From assembly GCF_013359865.1 (NCBI RefSeq), contig NZ_JABMCE010000059.1, positions 26,761-90,760 of the forward strand: 64,000 nt of DNA, given 5' to 3'. Each line of letters starts with the position of its first letter. Position 1 is the stretch's first letter. This DNA is from Curtobacterium pusillum (GTDB taxonomy: Bacteria; Actinomycetota; Actinomycetes; Actinomycetales; Microbacteriaceae). A model generated the notes under the pieces. It ran no database searches, had not been told where the DNA came from, and was given only the letters and a program-made list of their open reading frames with translations. Shown piece after piece: positions 35,237-45,171 of this stretch. The position numbers and the translations under genes were made by a program.

Positions 35237-35256
35237 TTGACATAATATGCATTATC
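35237..35256. promoter_or_regulatory. AT-rich near-palindrome upstream of DHFR-like gene
   Basis: TTGACATAATATGCATTATC is strikingly AT-rich here and nearly palindromic around ATGCAT. A related motif, TTGATATCATGCATTTCA, precedes the DUF1801 gene at 36323-36340. It could be an operator or a promoter; the 164-bp gap holds no other feature. Confidence 0.45.
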
Positions 35257-35299
35257 GGCGCCTGACAGCAGAGGCTTCCCGAGGCTTCCACCCGTGCCG

Positions 35300-35650
35300 C
35301 TACGGCTGTGCGATCAGCCCCGCGACAGCGTCGAGCGAACCGTCGACGATCGCGTAGTAGGCCCAGGTGCCCCGCTTGGACCGGGTCAGGAACCCCGCAT
35401 CGACGAGCACCTTGAGGTGATGCGACACCGTCCCTTGCGAGAGTTCGAGCGGCCCGGTGAGGTCGCAGACGCACGCCTCGGCATGCTCGTGAGCGGCGAC
35501 CATCGACAGCAGGCGGAGCCGCGCCGGATCGGCAAGGGCCTTCAGTGTCCTCGCGAGGCTCTCCGCGTGCTCGGCGCTGATGACGTCACCGGTCACCGGC
35601 GAGCAGCAGGCCTGCAGGTCCCGGATGGGCAGCAGCTCGGTGGTCGACAT
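35300..35650 (-). CDS. arsR: ArsR family metalloregulator
   Basis: 116-aa winged-helix repressor. The ACVCDL motif (residues about 58-63) supplies the arsenite-sensing cysteines on the recognition helix region, and CC lies near the N-terminus (15-16). The recognition helix is in LSQGTVSHHLKVL. It releases DNA on binding As(III) or Sb(III). Divergent from the Cys-rich micro-ORF and arsC across 83 bp carrying an 8-bp inverted repeat. Confidence 0.93.
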   Translation of the reverse strand: MSTTELLPIRDLQACCSPVTGDVISAEHAESLARTLKALADPARLRLLSMVAAHEHAEACVCDLTGPLELSQGTVSHHLKVLVDAGFLTRSKRGTWAYYAIVDGSLDAVAGLIAQP

Positions 35651-35681
35651 GTCCCGATCCTCTCACATCCATTGACAATCG

Positions 35682-35722
35682 TCGATGTATTGGGTCACCC
35701 TTACATCGACACTCATCGATGA
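35682..35722. promoter_or_regulatory. ArsR operator region
   Basis: A perfect inverted repeat TCGATGTA (35682-35689) / TACATCGA (35702-35709) with 12-nt spacer is followed by a perfect palindrome TCATCGATGA (35713-35722). A TTGACA hexamer lies at 35672-35677. The array is between arsR and the small ars gene and probably controls both. Confidence 0.7.
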
Positions 35723-35733
35723 AAGGAGGGATC

Positions 35734-35808
35734 GTGGACACGCTCTGCGACGAGCTCGGCTGCCCGCCGGAGCTGCAGCAGGACTGCTGCGGCTCGGACT
35801 GCTGCTGA
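35734..35808 (+). CDS. Cys-rich 24-aa peptide of the arsenic locus
   Basis: An unlisted small gene: GTG start with AAAGGAGGG ending 3 nt upstream, one of the best ribosome-binding sites in the window, and a TGA after 24 codons. The peptide has six cysteines: two in the first half (CDELGC) and four in the tail DCCGSDCC. It lies between the ArsR operator and arsC, 70 nt before arsC. Paired thiols suggest binding of As(III) or another soft metal, but I know of no named family. An in-frame ATG five codons upstream overlaps the ribosome-binding site. Confidence 0.6.
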   Translation: MDTLCDELGCPPELQQDCCGSDCC

Positions 35809-35878
35809 CTCCCCCAGCCCGCCCCTGAGTGCACCAGGGGCGGACCTCACCATCCCACCGTTCGACACCGAGGACCCC

Positions 35879-36280
35879 ATGACCGACCAGAAGCCCACCG
35901 TCCTGTTCGTCTGCGTGCACAACGCGGGCCGCTCCCAGATGGCGGCTGGCTACCTTCGCCACCTCGCCCGCGGACGCATCGACGTGTTCTCCGCCGGCTC
36001 CGAACCGGCCGACCAGATCAACGCGGTCGCCGTCGCTGCGATGGCCGAGGACGGCATCGACATCGCCGGCGTCCAACCGCGCATCCTCACCGTCGACGCG
36101 GTCCGCACCGCCGACGTCGTGATCACGATGGGGTGCGGGGACGCCTGCCCGATCTTCCCCGGCAAGCGCTACGAGGACTGGGACCTGGCCGACCCGGCCG
36201 GACTTCCCCTCGAACAGGTCCGCCCCATCCGCGACGACATCAAGGCACGCATCGAAACACTCGTCTCCGAGATGCTCTGA
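35879..36280 (+). CDS. arsC: Arsenate reductase, low-molecular-weight phosphatase type (mycothiol-linked)
   Basis: 133-aa enzyme that reduces arsenate to arsenite. The P-loop CVHNAGRSQMA (residues 12-22) has the nucleophilic Cys12, and DACPIFPGKRYEDWDLADP is the late conserved block with a further Cys. In Actinobacteria this type uses mycothiol and mycoredoxin; mshC is in the same window. GAGGA precedes the ATG. No arsenite pump (ArsB/Acr3) follows, so export must be encoded elsewhere. Confidence 0.93.
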   Translation: MTDQKPTVLFVCVHNAGRSQMAAGYLRHLARGRIDVFSAGSEPADQINAVAVAAMAEDGIDIAGVQPRILTVDAVRTADVVITMGCGDACPIFPGKRYEDWDLADPAGLPLEQVRPIRDDIKARIETLVSEML

Positions 36281-36384
36281 ACGCTGCGCCCCCACCATCG
36301 ACCGGCGACCCGGCCGCGCCGCTTGATATCATGCATTTCAGCCGCTCCAGCCGCTGAGGAGCCGAGAGACACCGAGGAGCGACC

Positions 36385-36804
36385 ATGACCCAGGCACCCG
36401 CGATGCGCCCGACCGGCGAACCGATCGACGTCGTCCTCGACCGCGCGACCGGGCCTCGTCGAGCCGAAGCGGACGAGCTGCTCGCCCTGCACGCCGAGGT
36501 CAGCGGCGCAGATCCCGTCGTCTGGGCCGGCCGCATCATCGGGTTCGGCGAGCACGAGTACCGGTACGCCTCGGGACACGGCGGCCGGGCTCCCCTGCTC
36601 GCGTTCGCGCCGGGGGCGGCCCGCCACACCGTCTACCTCGTCGACGACTTCGCCGATCGCTGGCCCGACCTCATGGCGCGCCTCGGCAAGCACCGCGCGA
36701 GCAAGGCGTGCCTCTACCTCACACGCCTGACGGACGTCGACGTCGGCGTCCTCCGGCAACTCCTCGGACGGTCGCGCGACGCAACGGCTGCCTCGGCCCG
36801 CTGA
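36385..36804 (+). CDS. DUF1801 domain protein
   Basis: 139-aa soluble protein. WAGRIIGFGEHEYRYASGHGG, the YLVDDF segment and LARLGKHRASKACLYLTRLTDVDV are the usual features of the DUF1801 (YdhG-like) family, whose function is not established. AGGAG lies 6 nt before the ATG. An AT-rich motif similar to that before the DHFR-like gene is about 45-60 nt upstream. Confidence 0.9.
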   Translation: MTQAPAMRPTGEPIDVVLDRATGPRRAEADELLALHAEVSGADPVVWAGRIIGFGEHEYRYASGHGGRAPLLAFAPGAARHTVYLVDDFADRWPDLMARLGKHRASKACLYLTRLTDVDVGVLRQLLGRSRDATAASAR

Positions 36805-36831
36805 TCCGAGGCACCGAGCCGCGCTCGTTCC

Positions 36832-37008
36832 TCAGGACTCCTCGTCGGCCGCCGGGTCCTCGCCGTCGGCCGGCACGTCGTCCGCGTCGACCTCGAGCGC
36901 GGCCTGTTCGTCGTCGCGCTCCTCGAGGTCCTCGCGATCCGTGTCCGGCTGCTCCGGCTCCGCGCTCTGGGTGGTCTCCTCGGCAGGATCTGGCTGGCTG
37001 TACGTCAT
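36832..37008 (-). CDS. Small acidic hypothetical protein, 58 aa
   Basis: A very acidic peptide (many Glu/Asp, almost no hydrophobic core; for example DREDLEERDDEQAALEVDADD), probably disordered. Function unknown. Its ATG lies 7 nt after TAGCGT with no Shine-Dalgarno sequence, matching the leaderless pattern seen at other genes in this window and supporting the gene. Confidence 0.6.
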   Translation of the reverse strand: MTYSQPDPAEETTQSAEPEQPDTDREDLEERDDEQAALEVDADDVPADGEDPAADEES

Positions 37009-37079
37009 GCGCCGGACGCTACGCGGGCCGGCCTGGGCGGGCGTCCGGCGGTCCGCAGGACGGGCACCCGGGACGGACG

Positions 37080-37111
37080 GGAGGCGCGTGGCGGTGCCGC
37101 CACGCGCCTCC
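37080..37111. repeat. GGAGGCGCGG-family palindrome, copy 4
   Basis: Perfect 15-bp arms GGAGGCGCGTGGCGG and complement with only 2 nt between. GGACGG lies before and GGTCC after it, as in other copies. It sits just downstream of the DUF4190-like gene stop. Confidence 0.88.
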
Positions 37112-37130
37112 GGTCCGCGACCTGTCGCCG

Positions 37131-37436
37131 TCACGACTGCGACAGGATGATCCCCGTGAAGATGTAGCCGACGATCCCGATCACGATCGCGATCGCGGAC
37201 AGGATGATGCCGCCGAGGACGATCCCGCGGCTCATCCCGCGGCGACGGGCGAGGATCCCGAGCACGAGTCCGATGATGCCGGCGACGATCCCGATGATCG
37301 CGAGGAAGATCCCGCCGATGACGCCCACGATGCCGAGCACGAGACTCGCGATCGCGAGCCCACCGCTCGTGTTCGCCGGCGCGGCGCCCGGGGTGTTCGC
37401 TGCGGGGTAGTTCGGTCCACCGGTCTGGTTGGACAT
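37131..37436 (-). CDS. DUF4190-like small membrane protein
   Basis: 101-aa protein with a polar, Pro/Ala/Asn-rich N-terminus (about 25 residues) and two or three very hydrophobic helices rich in Ile/Gly (GLAIASLVLGIVGVIGGIF, then IVLGGIILSAIAIVIGIVGYIF) around a LARRRGM loop. This fits DUF4190 proteins, of unknown function. AAGGAG precedes the ATG at 7 nt; the open frame farther 5' lacks support. Confidence 0.88.
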   Translation of the reverse strand: MSNQTGGPNYPAANTPGAAPANTSGGLAIASLVLGIVGVIGGIFLAIIGIVAGIIGLVLGILARRRGMSRGIVLGGIILSAIAIVIGIVGYIFTGIILSQS

Positions 37437-37574
37437 GAGAGCTCCTTCGGTCCGGACGCTCGCTGGGCGGCCGGGCAGCCGCGGGCCGGTTAGCCAATGC
37501 ATGAGCGTCACTCGTGACCGTAGACCGTTCGACCAGCGGACGTTCAGATCCGCGCCTCGGAGCTGTCGCCCGGC

Positions 37575-39941
<2,367 letters not shown>

Positions 39942-39948
39942 GTCGATC

Positions 39949-39954
39949 AGGCTA
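39949..39954 (-). promoter_or_regulatory. -10 element for the UvrA-like gene
   Basis: TAGCCT on the minus strand ends 7 nt before the ATG, consistent with leaderless transcription. Confidence 0.45.
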
Positions 39955-39974
39955 CCGGCCGGTACCGACGATCG

Positions 39975-40430
39975 TCAGACCGCGGTGTGGCGGCGGACGA
40001 GGTCCGGCAGCTCGGCGGGTTCGAACGGTTCGTCGGTGGCGTCGAGCTCCTCGGCCGTCCACCAGCGCGACTGCAGGATGTCGACCTGCTCGTCCTCGGT
40101 CCACTCGGCGTCGGACAGCACGAACCCGGGCGTCCGGACCAGGTAGAACTCCGCGTGCCCGCGGTCGTGGTCGGCGAGGTCCCACTCGACCGTGAAGTCC
40201 CACGACCACACGGGTTCGCCGGGATCGTCGATCACGATGCCGGTCTCTTCGCGGAGTTCCCGGATCGCGGCGTCGCGGTGGTCCTCCCCCGGGTCGACGC
40301 CACCGCCCGGGGTGATCCAGCGGTGCGCGCCGTCCGACGAGGGCGACCTCGTGTCCATCAGGAACACGCGTCCGTCGGGGTCGAGCAGGATGATCCGGGA
40401 GGTTCGGCGCAGGCCTGGCTTCGCAGTCAC
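39975..40430 (-). CDS. Nudix hydrolase
   Basis: 151-aa pyrophosphohydrolase. The Nudix box GGGVDPGEDHRDAAIRELREETGI-type motif is complete (split here: GGVDPGE near 43-49, REETG near 61-65), with the metal-binding REELREE-like glutamates. The substrate (a nucleotide or sugar nucleotide) is unknown. The GTG start has no Shine-Dalgarno and lies 7 nt after TAGCGT, which overlaps the stop codon of the upstream SDR gene. Confidence 0.92.
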   Translation of the reverse strand: MTAKPGLRRTSRIILLDPDGRVFLMDTRSPSSDGAHRWITPGGGVDPGEDHRDAAIRELREETGIVIDDPGEPVWSWDFTVEWDLADHDRGHAEFYLVRTPGFVLSDAEWTEDEQVDILQSRWWTAEELDATDEPFEPAELPDLVRRHTAV

Positions 40431-40437
40431 CCGACCG

Positions 40438-40443
40438 ACGCTA
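40438..40443 (-). promoter_or_regulatory. -10 element for the Nudix gene
   Basis: TAGCGT on the minus strand, overlapping the TAG stop of the SDR gene and ending 7 nt before the Nudix GTG. Confidence 0.4.
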
Positions 40444-41202
40444 CTGCGTGAAGCCGCTGACGTCGCCGACCAGCTTGGTGTGGTCGGCCGGGATCGGCTC
40501 CACGGCGGCGAGGGCGATCTCGGCGGCGAACTCCGACACGCTGTAGAGCTTGCCGACCTCCTGCCGGCGGCCCTCGATCGCGCCCGGGTTGAGGCGGTTC
40601 AGGAGCGTCGCGGTGATCGTGCCCTCGATCATGTCGCCGGAGACGACGACGAACTCGATGCCCGCCGCCTCGAGCTGCGGGATGAGCTCGCGGAGCGCGA
40701 GCTCGCCGGCGCGCTTGCTCTTGGCGACCGGCACGTACTCGTCCATCGTCTCGGCCGTCTCGACGAAGTGGGCCTGGTGGCTCGTGACGAAGACGACGCG
40801 CGAACCCGCCGGCATGTGCGGCACGGCGGTCTGGAGCATGTCGACCTGGGCGTCGCGGTTGAGGCGCAGCGCGTAGTCCTCGCCGAGACCGGACTCCATG
40901 CCGCCCGACGCGTTCAGGACGAGCAGGTCGATGCCGCCCCACTCCTGCACGACGGTGTCCACCATGGCCTGCACGGAGTCGTGGTCGGTGAGGTCCGCGC
41001 CGACCGCCAGTGCCGAACCGCCCGCGGCGACGACCTTCTCGGCGATCTGTTCGGCCCGCTTGGCCTTGTTGCGGTAGTTCACGACGACCTTGGCACCGGC
41101 CTCGGCCAGGTACCCGACCGTGTCGGCGCCGATGCCACGGGACGACCCGGTGACGAGGGCGCGCGTGTCGGCGAGGGATCCGGGGGCGAGGGGGTTGCTC
41201 AC
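40441..41202 (-). CDS. SDR family protein with altered catalytic motif
   Basis: 253-aa Rossmann-fold protein. The cofactor motif TGSSRGIG (18-25) and LNASGG are present, and VTSHQ supplies the usual serine. The catalytic YxxxK is not: the aligned segment is EYVPVAKSKRAGE, where Val stands four residues before the Lys and the only Tyr is two residues too early. It may be a shifted-tyrosine subfamily. GTG start with TGGAGAA upstream; divergent from nfeD. Confidence 0.88.
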   Translation of the reverse strand: MSNPLAPGSLADTRALVTGSSRGIGADTVGYLAEAGAKVVVNYRNKAKRAEQIAEKVVAAGGSALAVGADLTDHDSVQAMVDTVVQEWGGIDLLVLNASGGMESGLGEDYALRLNRDAQVDMLQTAVPHMPAGSRVVFVTSHQAHFVETAETMDEYVPVAKSKRAGELALRELIPQLEAAGIEFVVVSGDMIEGTITATLLNRLNPGAIEGRRQEVGKLYSVSEFAAEIALAAVEPIPADHTKLVGDVSGFTQ

Positions 41203-41355
41203 AGTCGTGTTCTCCAGGTCTGTTCGGCGGGTCGGCCGCCGTCGAGCCTACCAATCACCCGAGCGGGCGAGCGGCGGACTTGATATGTTGAACGGAGTTG
41301 GACCGGCCGTCGCGACGCAGCGAGCCGCCGCGCGCGACCGAGGGAGGGAGATCGC

Positions 41356-41829
41356 GTGAACGGGATCGATTGGATGCAGACCGTCGTCTGGATCGGACTG
41401 GTGCTCTTGCTGGGCGTGGTCGAGATCTTCACCCTCGACTTCATCTTCATCATGCTCGCGGCGGGCGCGGCCGGCGGGCTGATCGCGGCGCTCCTCGGCG
41501 CCCCGTGGTGGCTCTCGGCCATCATCGCCGCAGCCGTCGCCCTGCTGTTGCTGTCGCTCGTGCGACCGCGGCTGCTGACGGCGCTCGGCCGCAGCGCCGA
41601 CCCGCACCGCACCAACGTCGAGGGTCTCATCGGACTGCCCGGCACCGTCGCCGTGGCCTTCACCTCGTCGGCCCCCGGTCAGGTCCGCCTGGCCAACGGT
41701 GAGACCTGGAGCGCTCGCATCTCCGCCGACTCCACCGACCGCACACCGCCGCTCGGGACCCCCGTGGTCGTCGAGTCGATCGAGGGGTCGACAGCCGTCG
41801 TCCGCCTCGGAGAAAGGGCCACCTCGTGA
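41356..41829 (+). CDS. NfeD-like membrane protein
   Basis: 157-aa protein of the short NfeD type: two or three N-terminal helices (about 8-27, 30-47, 50-68) followed by a C-terminal OB-fold domain (about 85-150) with GLPGTVAVAF and GETWSARI. Works with SPFH/stomatin-type membrane proteins. The gene overlaps the SPFH gene by 4 nt, the standard pairing. GTG start with GAGGGAGGGAG upstream. Confidence 0.93.
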   Translation: MNGIDWMQTVVWIGLVLLLGVVEIFTLDFIFIMLAAGAAGGLIAALLGAPWWLSAIIAAAVALLLLSLVRPRLLTALGRSADPHRTNVEGLIGLPGTVAVAFTSSAPGQVRLANGETWSARISADSTDRTPPLGTPVVVESIEGSTAVVRLGERATS

Positions 41830-43040
41830 CCATCTCAGCCGGGACGATCGCTCTGCTCGTCCTCATCCTGATCGTCGTCATCTTCGTGATCGTCGTCCTG
41901 TCCCGCGCGATCCGCATCGTGCCGCAGGCGACCGCGGGCATCGTCGAACGGCTCGGGAAGTACCACAAGACCCTCAACCCGGGGTTGAACCTCCTGGTGC
42001 CGTTCATCGACCGTCTCCGCCCGCTGCTCGACATGCGCGAGCAGGTCGTGTCGTTCCCGCCGCAGCCGGTGATCACGGAGGACAACCTGGTGGTGTCGAT
42101 CGACACGGTCGTCTACTTCCAGGTCACCGACGCCCGTGCCGCGACCTACGAGATCGCGAACTACCTCGGCGCGGTCGAGCAGCTCACCACCACCACGCTC
42201 CGCAACGTCGTCGGTGGCCTGAACCTGGAAGAGGCGCTGACCAGCCGCGACAACATCAACGGCCAGCTCCGCGTCGTGCTCGACGAGGCGACCGGCAAGT
42301 GGGGCATCCGCGTCGGTCGTGTCGAGCTCAAGGCGATCGAGCCGCCCGTGTCCATCCAGGACGCCATGGAACAGCAGCTGCGTGCCGAGCGCAGCCGTCG
42401 TGCCGCGATCCTGCAGGCCGAGGGCACCAAGCAGTCGCAGATCCTCGAGGCCGAGGGCCAGCGGCAGGCCGCGATCCTGCAGGCCGAGGGTGATGCGAAG
42501 GCCCAGGTGCTCCGCGCCGAGGGTGAGGCGCAGGCCATCGCCACCGTCTTCGACGCCATCCACACGGGCGACCCGGACGAGAAGCTGCTGTCCTACCAGT
42601 ACCTGCAGACGCTGCCGAAGATCGCCGAGGGCACCGCGAACAAGCTCTGGATGATCCCGAGCGAGTTCACCGAGGCGCTCTCCGGCATCGCGAAGGGCTT
42701 CACGACCGGACGCACCGGCGGTGGCCCCGCCGGTGGGGGCGGCGCCGGGACCGACTTCCTGTCGCGCATCTCCAAGCTCGCGAACGAGAGCTTGGCCAAC
42801 ACCGCCGCCGGGGCGGCTGAGGGCTCCGTCCCCCGTCCGGACGCGACCGCGGCGGACATCGTGCCGGAGTCGGAGCTCGACGAGCGCCTGGCCGAGTCGA
42901 ACCGCAGCGTCGACGCCCACCTCGCCGCGTCGGACGAAGCCGCGGCGGAAGAGTTCGGCTCCGAACAGCCCGGTGCGCAGCCCGGTACGCAGGCCGGCGG
43001 TCGGCCCGGCACGGATCAGCCCGGCGACGTCCGGCGCTGA
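41826..43040 (+). CDS. SPFH/Band 7 (stomatin-like) membrane protein
   Basis: 404-aa membrane-associated scaffold. One N-terminal helix (about 7-27) precedes the SPFH domain (about 35-190, with IVERLGKYHKTLNPGLN), then a helical region of repeated Ala/Glu motifs (ILQAEG repeats, about 205-240) likely to form a coiled coil, and a disordered Gly/Ala/Pro-rich tail. It organises membrane microdomains and forms oligomers with NfeD. GTG start, translationally coupled to nfeD. Confidence 0.94.
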   Translation: MTISAGTIALLVLILIVVIFVIVVLSRAIRIVPQATAGIVERLGKYHKTLNPGLNLLVPFIDRLRPLLDMREQVVSFPPQPVITEDNLVVSIDTVVYFQVTDARAATYEIANYLGAVEQLTTTTLRNVVGGLNLEEALTSRDNINGQLRVVLDEATGKWGIRVGRVELKAIEPPVSIQDAMEQQLRAERSRRAAILQAEGTKQSQILEAEGQRQAAILQAEGDAKAQVLRAEGEAQAIATVFDAIHTGDPDEKLLSYQYLQTLPKIAEGTANKLWMIPSEFTEALSGIAKGFTTGRTGGGPAGGGGAGTDFLSRISKLANESLANTAAGAAEGSVPRPDATAADIVPESELDERLAESNRSVDAHLAASDEAAAEEFGSEQPGAQPGTQAGGRPGTDQPGDVRR

Positions 43041-43050
43041 CCGGGCACAC

Positions 43051-43092
43051 ACGACGACGCCCGCCCCGGGAGACCGGGACGGGCGTCGTCGT
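43051..43092. terminator. Bidirectional terminator between SPFH gene and rbpA
   Basis: 19-bp arms with one mismatch (ACGACGACGCCCG... and complement) around a GAGA loop, 10 nt after the SPFH stop and 14 nt from the rbpA stop. It serves two convergent genes. Confidence 0.85.
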
Positions 43093-43106
43093 GTTCGTCG
43101 GCGGCG

Positions 43107-43457
43107 TCAGGCGCCGCGTCGCGCGCGGAGGAACTGCAGTCGCTCCTGCAGGAGTTCCTCGAGCTCTTCGCGCGAGCGACGTTCGAGCAGCATGTCCCAG
43201 TGGGTCCTGGGTGCCTTCACGTCCTCTTCGGCGACCTCGACGGGGATGCCGTCGTCGCCCAGCAGGCGCCCTTCACGACCGGAGCGGGGCTCCGACCAGG
43301 TCTGGGGGACGTCCGCGTCGGCGGAGAAGACGATGTCGAACGTCTCCCCCGATTCCGTCTGGTACACCGCGCGCTTGCGGTCGGAGAGCTCGACGCCCTC
43401 CTCGCTCTGGAGACTCTGACTCCCGAGCCGCATGCCGCGGAGACTCCGATCAGCCAT
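43107..43457 (-). CDS. rbpA: RNA polymerase-binding protein RbpA
   Basis: 116-aa actinobacteria-specific transcription factor that binds the beta' subunit and primary sigma factor and stabilises open promoters. DRSLRGMRLGSQSLQSEEG starts the N-terminal tail; the core contains ETFDIVFSADADVPQTW, the linker RSGREGRL, and the sigma-interacting helices THWDMLLERRSREELEELLQ. GAGAGGAG precedes the ATG. A sigma-R-like promoter lies upstream. Confidence 0.95.
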   Translation of the reverse strand: MADRSLRGMRLGSQSLQSEEGVELSDRKRAVYQTESGETFDIVFSADADVPQTWSEPRSGREGRLLGDDGIPVEVAEEDVKAPRTHWDMLLERRSREELEELLQERLQFLRARRGA

Positions 43458-43488
43458 GTGTGTGCTCCTCTCGCTCGTCTCCCCTGTC

Positions 43489-43515
43489 AACACTGTCCCA
43501 CGCCGCATCAATCCC
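43489..43515 (-). promoter_or_regulatory. Possible sigma-R/SigH promoter of rbpA
   Basis: On the minus strand GGGATT is followed after exactly 18 nt by GTT, close to the thiol-stress ECF sigma consensus GGGAAT-N18-GTT (one base differs). It would give a leader of roughly 20-30 nt before the rbpA ATG. In Streptomyces rbpA is a known sigma-R target. Confidence 0.5.
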
Positions 43516-43560
43516 GGCCCGGCGCATTCACAGTCCGTTCCCAGTGGGCGGCCCCGGCGC

Positions 43561-45171
43561 TCAGGAACGGCGGCGGGAGGCGCGGTCGGTGCCGGAGCGC
43601 CGGGACCACGGGGCGCAGGCGAGGAGCGTGAGCAGGCCGCCGAGCGAGAGCACGAGCGCGATCGATCCGGAGGCCACGGTCGCCGGGGTGGTGGTGGTCC
43701 CGAGCGGCACGTCGGTCACCATCGACGTCGCGGTGTAGGCCGGCAAGCGGTCGATCGTCCGGCCGCTGGGGTCGATCACCTGCGAGGCCCCGACCGTGGA
43801 GATGTTGACGAGCGACCGTCCGGTCTCGATCGCGCGCATCCGTGCGATCTCGAGCTGCTGCAGGTTCTCGTCGGTGCCGTCGAAGTCGGCGTTGTTGGTC
43901 TGCGCGAGGATGACCTGCGCTCCCCCGCGCGCCATGTCCGTGGTGAGTCCGTCGTCGACGATGTCGAAGCAGATCGCGACGCCCGCCCTGATCCCCGCGA
44001 CGGAGAGCACGTTCGGCTTCGTGCCCGGGGTGTAGTCGCGCTGCAGCAGCCCCACGAGCGACGGGGCGAGCTTCGAGAAGAACCAGCGGTCGGGCACGTA
44101 CTCACCGAAGGGCACGGGCCGCTTCTTGTCGTAGGACGACTGCCACCCGCCGGCCGTCCAGACGAACGACGTGTTGTGCAGCACCCCCGAGGACGTCTGC
44201 GTGATGGCGCCCGCGACGATCGGGGCCCCGACCGAGTCGACGACCGAGTCGAGCGCGGACGCGATCACCGGCTGCTGACGCGGGTCGAACTCGGCGGATC
44301 CCTCGGGCCACACCACGAGGTCGACGCCCTTCGCGGCGACGTCGGTTGCGGTGACCTGCGCGTCCAGGACCTCGCCCGGGGACGCCCCGTCGAAGTACCC
44401 CGCTGGTCCGTTGCCCTGCACCGACTCGATGCGGATCGTCCCGTCGGTCGCGGTCGGCCACGCGGGCACGGCCAGGACCGCGGCCACGAGGAGGCCGGCG
44501 GACGCCACGCGCACGGACACCCGCAGTGGGACACCGGGACTGCGCGGCACCACGAGCGCGAGCGAGAGCACCACCGCGGTGCAGTACACGACGACGAACG
44601 TCAGGCCGAGGACCCCGACGTACGCGGCCAGGTGCGTGAACGGCCCCTGCGACTGCGACAGCCCGACACGCCCCCAGGCGAACCCACCGTAGGGCCAGCT
44701 CCCCGAGAACCACTCGCGTCCGGTCCACAGCGCGGCGACGACCGCCGGGAGGCCCCACACCCTTCCGGCGGTCGAGGGCAGCACGCGCGTGACCCAGCGG
44801 TACGCGAGGGCGATCGCCACGCTGCCGAGGGCGAAGAACGCGGCTTCGAACAGCGCGAGCGCGAACCACGGGACCGGGCCCAGGTAGCGGCCGGCCCACG
44901 AGATCGCCGGGATCCAGAACGCCGCCCCGGAGAGGTAGCCGAGCCAGGCAGCGCGGCGGGCGCGCTGTCCCATCGCGGCGAGGAGCATGCACGCGAGGGC
45001 CGGGTAGGCGAGGAACCACCAGCCCGGCGACGGGAACGACAGCGCGAGGAGCACGCCGCCGATGACGGCGAGCGGCAGCGCCTGCACGAGCGGCAGCGCG
45101 GCGAAGTCCGGGCGCCGCCATGTCGGCGAGCCGGCATCTCGCGGACGCACGGAAGACTCGGGAACCCGCAC
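43561..45171 (-). CDS. lnt: Apolipoprotein N-acyltransferase
   Basis: 536-aa integral membrane enzyme that adds the third acyl chain to lipoproteins. About eight helices are followed by a nitrilase-like domain with the Glu-Lys-Cys triad: Glu in WPEGSAEF, Lys in KKRPVPFGEYVP, and Cys in GVAICFDI. The GTG start is preceded at 4 nt by GGAGG; this GGAGG and the GTG belong to a half copy of the repeat family. It follows the helicase gene by 11 nt and may share its transcript. Confidence 0.92.
   Translation of the reverse strand: MRVPESSVRPRDAGSPTWRRPDFAALPLVQALPLAVIGGVLLALSFPSPGWWFLAYPALACMLLAAMGQRARRAAWLGYLSGAAFWIPAISWAGRYLGPVPWFALALFEAAFFALGSVAIALAYRWVTRVLPSTAGRVWGLPAVVAALWTGREWFSGSWPYGGFAWGRVGLSQSQGPFTHLAAYVGVLGLTFVVVYCTAVVLSLALVVPRSPGVPLRVSVRVASAGLLVAAVLAVPAWPTATDGTIRIESVQGNGPAGYFDGASPGEVLDAQVTATDVAAKGVDLVVWPEGSAEFDPRQQPVIASALDSVVDSVGAPIVAGAITQTSSGVLHNTSFVWTAGGWQSSYDKKRPVPFGEYVPDRWFFSKLAPSLVGLLQRDYTPGTKPNVLSVAGIRAGVAICFDIVDDGLTTDMARGGAQVILAQTNNADFDGTDENLQQLEIARMRAIETGRSLVNISTVGASQVIDPSGRTIDRLPAYTATSMVTDVPLGTTTTPATVASGSIALVLSLGGLLTLLACAPWSRRSGTDRASRRRS

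Noticed and set aside
43561..43600. Further half copy of the palindrome family at the 3' end of lnt
   Set aside because: GGGAGGCGCGGTCGGTGCC is similar but lies in Arg-rich coding sequence where such strings arise by chance.
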